Positions 60,265 to 64,000 of a stretch of DNA of 64,000 bases are shown piece by piece. Position 1 is the stretch's first letter. Every line of letters begins with the position of its first letter. A program made the position numbers and the translations under genes. Source of the DNA: Pseudomonas monteilii NBRC 103158 = DSM 14164 (GTDB lineage: Bacteria; Pseudomonadota; Gammaproteobacteria; Pseudomonadales; Pseudomonadaceae). The DNA lies in contig NZ_BBIS01000050.1 in NCBI RefSeq assembly GCF_000730605.1, positions 1 to 64,000 of the forward strand, given 5' to 3'. Under the pieces are notes generated by a model that saw nothing but the letters and a program-made list of their open reading frames with translations, made no database searches and was not told where the DNA came from.

Positions 60265-60735
60265 TTGGCAGTCAGCACTCTTGATACCCATGCATTGTTC
60301 GCCCTGGGCGACTTGCGCGGTAAATTGGCCCAACTGTTCCAGGGCCGCTTCATCTATGTCACCGAACAGAATCCAGAAGGCCTGTACATGGCCGAAATCG
60401 ACACCGAAAGTGCACTGGTGGTCGATGACAAACAACGCCTGGAGCTAAAAGTAGGTGATCATTTTCGCGCCGCCGTATTGCCCAGCCGTGAAGGTGGCAA
60501 GCTGGAAATGCGCTTTCGCGAAATCAAGTTGAATGTGTATGGCGTGGGCGATTACGCCTTCGTTTCGGTGCCGGAAGGCGAGGGCATCGTGTTCCGTGAG
60601 GGCCAGGCCGTGATGCTGGTGTTTGCCGCACAGCAGCAAGTGCAGGAAGGCCTGGGTAAGTTGCTCAAGGCGGTGACCGGCAAGGTTGCCAAATGGCGCA
60701 AGGGTGAACTGACCACCTTCAAGGCCAGTGAGTGA
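60265..60735 (+). CDS. Hypothetical protein, TTG start
   Basis: A 156-aa soluble protein of unknown function. The chain is mostly beta strands in the middle (LYMAEIDTESALVVDDKQRL, FRAAVLPSREGGKLEMRF) with a hydrophobic C-terminal helix and a basic end. TTG 60265 is chosen because GAGGA lies eight bases upstream and no ATG gives a complete chain. It overlaps the next gene (GTGA), so the two are translationally coupled. The layout resembles small PilZ-like or nucleotide-sensing beta domains, but no motif supports such a name. Confidence 0.6.
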   Translation: MAVSTLDTHALFALGDLRGKLAQLFQGRFIYVTEQNPEGLYMAEIDTESALVVDDKQRLELKVGDHFRAAVLPSREGGKLEMRFREIKLNVYGVGDYAFVSVPEGEGIVFREGQAVMLVFAAQQQVQEGLGKLLKAVTGKVAKWRKGELTTFKASE

Positions 60736-60944
60736 CCGGCGCTGACGATGCACCTGCCTCGCGGGCCGAATTTCATCGGCAGCATCAGGCGGATGCTGTG
60801 GCCGAGGCCGAACGTTTGCTGGCCAGGCGTGAGGAACTGCAAAGCACCTGGCTGAGCTGGGTGGCGGGTGAGCTCTACCGGCTCGGCCCACCGCCTTATG
60901 TCGCCATGGTCCGGCGGGAGCTGCAGCGCCTCAGCCAAAGGTGA
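60732..60944 (+). CDS. Small protein with the WxxWV-EL-PPxY-MVR block
   Basis: A 70-aa protein starting with GTG in a GTGA overlap with the upstream gene. Residues 40-67 align without gaps to residues 52-79 of the protein at 24900, sharing 13 identical residues including two Trp, Pro-Pro, Tyr, Met-Val-Arg and Glu. The N-terminal 35 residues are helical, with His, Gln and Arg. The function is unknown; the two proteins seem to define a small family. The convergent shaG gene ends 10 bp away. Confidence 0.6.
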   Translation: MTGADDAPASRAEFHRQHQADAVAEAERLLARREELQSTWLSWVAGELYRLGPPPYVAMVRRELQRLSQR

Positions 60945-60954
60945 GGCGCAACCT

Positions 60955-61320
60955 TCAGTTACCGCGGTCGCGACCGCTGCTAACCTCTTCGGGCACCGGC
61001 TCTTTCGACATGCGCTTACGGAACAGCGCCGCCCGCGCCAGCAAGAGCGTGGTTACCGGCACTGTGATCGACAGCAGGATCGGAATCAGCCAGGCGTGCA
61101 GCACAGGCGCGTCCTTGAGCCAGGAAAAGTAGATGATCGACGCCAGCGCCACGCACCAGGCGCCAATGGTCGAGGCCAGTGCCGGTGGGTGCATCCGCTG
61201 GAAGTAGTCTTTCAGGCGTACCAGGCCTATGGCACCCACCAGGGCGAACAGGCTGCCGGTCAGCAGTAGCACGGCAGTGACCACCTCCAGCCAGAAGGGC
61301 AGTACCAAGGTTTCGGTCAT
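60955..61320 (-). CDS. shaG: Monovalent cation/H+ antiporter subunit G
   Basis: A 121-aa inner-membrane subunit with three spans. Marks of MnhG/ShaG are LLLTGSLFALVGAIGLVRL and the YFQRMHPPALASTIGAW stretch. It belongs to the multi-subunit Sha/Mnh/Pha Na+(K+)/H+ antiporter that manages pH and salt. Its start overlaps the shaF stop, and it is the last gene of the operon. Which cation is carried (Na+ or K+) cannot be read from the small subunits. Confidence 0.9.
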   Translation of the reverse strand: MTETLVLPFWLEVVTAVLLLTGSLFALVGAIGLVRLKDYFQRMHPPALASTIGAWCVALASIIYFSWLKDAPVLHAWLIPILLSITVPVTTLLLARAALFRKRMSKEPVPEEVSSGRDRGN

Positions 61321-61595
61321 TCGATCACCTCTCCGCGCAGCAGGAACTTGGCCAAGGCAAACGAGCCGACGAAGCCGAACAGCGCAATCAGCAGGGCACC
61401 TTCGAAGTAGGTGTCACTGGCGTAACGGATCCCCAGCACCAGCATGGTCAGCATGGCCAGGATATACAGGTAGTCCAGCGCCAGCACACGGTCCTGGGCG
61501 GACGGGCCACGGAACAGCCGGATCAGCGCCAGGCCCATGGACAGGGCGAAGATGAACAGGCTGGCGAGGACAGCATTGGCGAGCAGGCCTGTCAT
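61317..61595 (-). CDS. shaF: Monovalent cation/H+ antiporter subunit F
   Basis: A 92-aa inner-membrane subunit with three hydrophobic spans. The RLFRGPSAQDRVLALDYL segment, with conserved Asp residues after the first span, identifies MnhF/ShaF. It overlaps shaE and shaG by four bases on each side, so the operon is tightly coupled. Confidence 0.9.
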   Translation of the reverse strand: MTGLLANAVLASLFIFALSMGLALIRLFRGPSAQDRVLALDYLYILAMLTMLVLGIRYASDTYFEGALLIALFGFVGSFALAKFLLRGEVIE

Positions 61596-62080
61596 TGGAA
61601 GATCTCCATCAGCGGGCGTTCGTAGGTGTCCTTGAAGTGCTGGATGAAGGCCGCTTCATCGTCCAGGTCGAACACATGCAGCAGCAAGACGCTGCGGTCC
61701 AGCGCCAGTTCGGACCAGACTGTGCCGGGCACCACCGTGGTGATCATCGAAAGTGCCGCCAGGCCGTGCGCGTCGCGCAATGCCAGCGGTATGTGCACGA
61801 ACGCCGAGCGTGGTGGCTGCTTGCCGGCACGCAGTACGCCGCGAGCCACCAGCAGGTTGGAGACGATCACATCGATGCCGACCCGGCCGATCAGCCGGGC
61901 AATGACCAGCGGCCGACGCACATGGGCATGCTGCGGACGCAACGGTGCCATCAGCAGCGGGGCCAGTACACCCAGTGCGGCGCCCAGCAGCAGATTGCCG
62001 GGGCTGACCGAGAGGTTCAGCAACAGCCAGAGGCCGAACAGCGAAACCGATAGTAGCGGGGCGGGGAACAGTCGGTTCAT
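61592..62080 (-). CDS. shaE: Monovalent cation/H+ antiporter subunit E
   Basis: A 162-aa subunit with two N-terminal membrane spans (PLLSVSLFGLWLLLNLSVSP, LLLGAALGVLAPLL) and a cytoplasmic C-terminal domain containing IDVIVSNLLVARGVL and the TVVPGTVWSELALD block typical of MnhE/ShaE. ATG 62080 was chosen; the longer frame runs back into shaD out of family. Its start overlaps the shaD stop by four bases. Confidence 0.9.
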   Translation of the reverse strand: MNRLFPAPLLSVSLFGLWLLLNLSVSPGNLLLGAALGVLAPLLMAPLRPQHAHVRRPLVIARLIGRVGIDVIVSNLLVARGVLRAGKQPPRSAFVHIPLALRDAHGLAALSMITTVVPGTVWSELALDRSVLLLHVFDLDDEAAFIQHFKDTYERPLMEIFQ

Positions 62081-63756
62081 GGCTGCACCTGTACGTCGAG
62101 CGAGGTCGGGCCAGGAATCGGCCGGGCGGCCATCACGGCTTCGATGTAGGCGTCCGGCGCCTGCAGGCTGGCGGCGGTGTCCTGGGTGTAGCGCAGCAAC
62201 GGCTCGGCCTTGAGGCTGAGGACCATGCACAGGCCGAGCAGGATGACGATGGGCAGGCACTCATAGCGGCGTAGCACGGGTGACGGGCGCTCTTCGGGCT
62301 TCCAGAAGCGCTGTATGCCCACGCGGCCAAAGGCGATCAGCGACGCCATGCCGGACAGGATCAGCAGTGCCACCAGGCCCCAGCCTGCCGGGCTCAACGG
62401 TTGTTCGGCCGGCATGCCCAGGCCCTGCGGGTTGAACAGCGCGCTGATGAGGTTGAGCTTGCCGACAAAGCCCGACAGTGGCGGCATGCCGATGATGAGC
62501 AGCGCGCAGGCGATGAAGCTCAGGCCCAGGAAGGCCATGGTCCACGGGATGATCTGGCCGATCACCACCTTTTGCTCGTCGTCGAGGTTGATACCCTTGG
62601 GCGGGTGCAGCGACTCCAGCGGGGGCGGCATCACGTCTTCTTCTTCGTCCAGGGGCGCCTCATTGGCCGAGCGTGAGCGTTCGACCAGTTCGGCGAGCAG
62701 GAACAGCGCGCACAGGGCCAGGGTGGAGTTGACCAGGTAGAACAACGCCGCGCCGGTCAGCGCCGCCTGGGCAAAGCCAACCGCGCCGAGCAGGGTACCA
62801 GCCGAGACCAGGATACTGAGGGCTGCCATGCGCTCCAGGCGCTGTGCAGCCAGGATCGATACCGCAGCCACCGCCAGGGTGGCCAGGCCGCCGTATACCA
62901 GCCATTCGCCGCCGAAATGCGCCGAGGCCCCCGCCTGCCCGGAGAACAGCAGAGTCCACAGGCGCAGCACGGCATACAGGCCGACTTTGGTCATGATGGC
63001 GAACAACGCAGCCACGGGTGCGCTGGCCGAAGCGTAGGCTGGCACCAGCCAGAAGTTCAGCGGCCAGATACCGGCCTTGACCAGGAAGGCCATGGCCAGG
63101 ATCGCCGCACCCGCATGCAACAGGCCACGGTCGGCCTCAGGCACCAGGGGAATCTTCAGGGCCAGGTCGGCCATGTTCAGGGTGCCGGTCACGCCATACA
63201 GCATGGCGGCGCCAATCAGGAACAGCGACGAGGCGAACAGGTTGATGGCGATGTAGTGCAGGCCGGCGCGCACCCGGGCGCGACCCGAGCCATGCAGCAG
63301 CAGGCCATACGACGCGGCCAGCAGCACCTCGAAGAACACGAACAGGTTGAACAGGTCGGCGGTGAGGAAGGCACCGTACAGGCCCATCAGCTGGATCTGG
63401 AACAGCGCATGGAAACTGGCCCCGGCACCGTCCCACCGGGCACGGGCAAACAGCAACGCACTGAAGCCGATGACCCCGGTCAGGGTCAGCAGCAGGGCCG
63501 ACAAGTGGTCCACGACCAGCACGATGCCGAACGGTGCCGGCCAGTTGCCCGGCAGGTAAACGCCGATCGACGCTGCCTGCCCCTGGGTGCGCACCCATAG
63601 CAGCAGGCTGACGGCGATTGCCAGGCCGGCGAAGGTCGACAGCAGGTTCAGGCGGGCCTTGATCTGCCGGTGCTTTTCACCCAGCAGCAACATGACTGCG
63701 GCAGTGACCAGTGGCAGCAGGATGGGCGCAACGATCAATTGACTCATTCCATTCAT
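62077..63756 (-). CDS. shaD: Monovalent cation/H+ antiporter subunit D
   Basis: A 559-aa, about 14-span membrane protein of the NuoL/M/N-related antiporter family. The conserved NLFVFFEVLLAASYGLL segment holds the functional Glu in the fifth span, and LVKAGIWPLNFWLVPAY carries the Lys and the family Pro. A charged insert near residues 365-400 (Glu/Asp-rich, EEEDVMPPPLE) is unusual within an otherwise hydrophobic chain and probably lies in the cytoplasm. It overlaps shaC and shaE. The proton-pumping core of the antiporter is shared with the ShaA subunit outside the window. Confidence 0.91.
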   Translation of the reverse strand: MNGMSQLIVAPILLPLVTAAVMLLLGEKHRQIKARLNLLSTFAGLAIAVSLLLWVRTQGQAASIGVYLPGNWPAPFGIVLVVDHLSALLLTLTGVIGFSALLFARARWDGAGASFHALFQIQLMGLYGAFLTADLFNLFVFFEVLLAASYGLLLHGSGRARVRAGLHYIAINLFASSLFLIGAAMLYGVTGTLNMADLALKIPLVPEADRGLLHAGAAILAMAFLVKAGIWPLNFWLVPAYASASAPVAALFAIMTKVGLYAVLRLWTLLFSGQAGASAHFGGEWLVYGGLATLAVAAVSILAAQRLERMAALSILVSAGTLLGAVGFAQAALTGAALFYLVNSTLALCALFLLAELVERSRSANEAPLDEEEDVMPPPLESLHPPKGINLDDEQKVVIGQIIPWTMAFLGLSFIACALLIIGMPPLSGFVGKLNLISALFNPQGLGMPAEQPLSPAGWGLVALLILSGMASLIAFGRVGIQRFWKPEERPSPVLRRYECLPIVILLGLCMVLSLKAEPLLRYTQDTAASLQAPDAYIEAVMAARPIPGPTSLDVQVQP

Positions 63757-64000
63757 TCGTCACGCTCCCGGCCATCCACGTGGTCGGTACCGGTCAGGCC
63801 GCGTGAGGCCAGCAACACCACCAGAAACAGCGCGGTCATGGCAAAGCTGATGACGATGGCGGTAAGCACCAGCGCCTGCGGCAGCGGGTCGGTGTAGTGC
63901 AGCAGGTCCTGTGTGACGCCGTCCTTGATGATTGGCTCTTTGCCGATGAAGAGGCTGCCCATGCTGAAAATGAACAGGTTGACCCCGTACGACAGCAGGC
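63753..64000 (-). CDS. shaC: Monovalent cation/H+ antiporter subunit C (partial)
   Basis: The C-terminal part of an MnhC/NuoK-like subunit; the start is beyond the window. The visible chain has NLFIFSMGSLF, the conserved DPLPQALVLTAIVI segment and the last membrane span, ending in a charged tail. The stop overlaps the shaD start by four bases. Subunit A/B genes are expected upstream, outside the window. Confidence 0.9.
   Translation of the reverse strand, partial: LLSYGVNLFIFSMGSLFIGKEPIIKDGVTQDLLHYTDPLPQALVLTAIVISFAMTALFLVVLLASRGLTGTDHVDGRERDE

Overview
The window is GC-rich chromosomal DNA of a Pseudomonas, most probably the P. putida group. The main reasons are the hybrid sigma/anti-sigma gene iutY next to the aerobactin receptor iutA, the fdsGBAD formate dehydrogenase operon, the phnX-phnW pair, the five-gene fadAx-type beta-oxidation cluster, the sha cation/proton antiporter operon, and P. 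putida-style REP sequences. From memory the gene order resembles the PP_2180-PP_2230 region of strain KT2440; this was not checked against a database. No rRNA, tRNA, CRISPR array or insertion sequence was seen.

Layout. 1-600: end of a prophage tail tape-measure gene, apparently a remnant. 0.7-6.1 kb: NCS1 transporter, two different L,D-transpeptidases, a divergent SDR and a LysR regulator. 6.3-11.2 kb: polyamine catabolism (gamma-glutamylpolyamine synthetase, gamma-glutamyl hydrolase, SpuC-type aminotransferase) between two about 83 percent identical XRE-cupin regulators. 11.3-13.6 kb: a ProQ-like protein, a decayed acyl-CoA synthetase fragment, and sfnG behind a sigma-54 promoter. 14.4-17.3 kb: an operon of DUF2491, DUF350, DUF1190 and a glutathionylspermidine-synthase-like ATP-grasp protein. 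17.3-22.7 kb: a structured leader RNA and fdsGBAD. 22.8-25.7 kb: stress and tRNA-modification genes. 25.7-29.5 kb: iutY-iutA with a Fur box. 29.5-32.6 kb: a LysR regulator divergent from a polyamine-binding protein and an agmatinase-family enzyme. 32.8-40 kb: housekeeping and envelope genes. 40-43 kb: 2-aminoethylphosphonate degradation and its LysR regulator. 43-53.2 kb: an AraC regulator and two consecutive giant proteins of 1502 and 1481 aa with leucine-rich repeats and a C-terminal NEL-type E3 ubiquitin ligase domain. 53.3-58.9 kb: a short-chain acyl-CoA beta-oxidation operon. 59.1-60.9 kb: a two-cysteine DksA-like factor and small unknown genes. 61-64 kb: the sha antiporter operon, running off the end.

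How the genes work together. Much of the window deals with nitrogen, carbon, sulfur and phosphorus scavenging from polyamines, formate, sulfones, phosphonates and short-chain acids, plus siderophore piracy. Two perfect Anr/Fnr boxes, upstream of a universal stress protein and between trhP and a permease gene, suggest local low-oxygen control. The most unusual content is the tandem pair of NEL-domain proteins, which use a eukaryote-directed catalytic fold in a soil-type bacterium. Next are the fds leader RNA, which has cobalamin-riboswitch-like elements, and the ATP-grasp/DUF operon.
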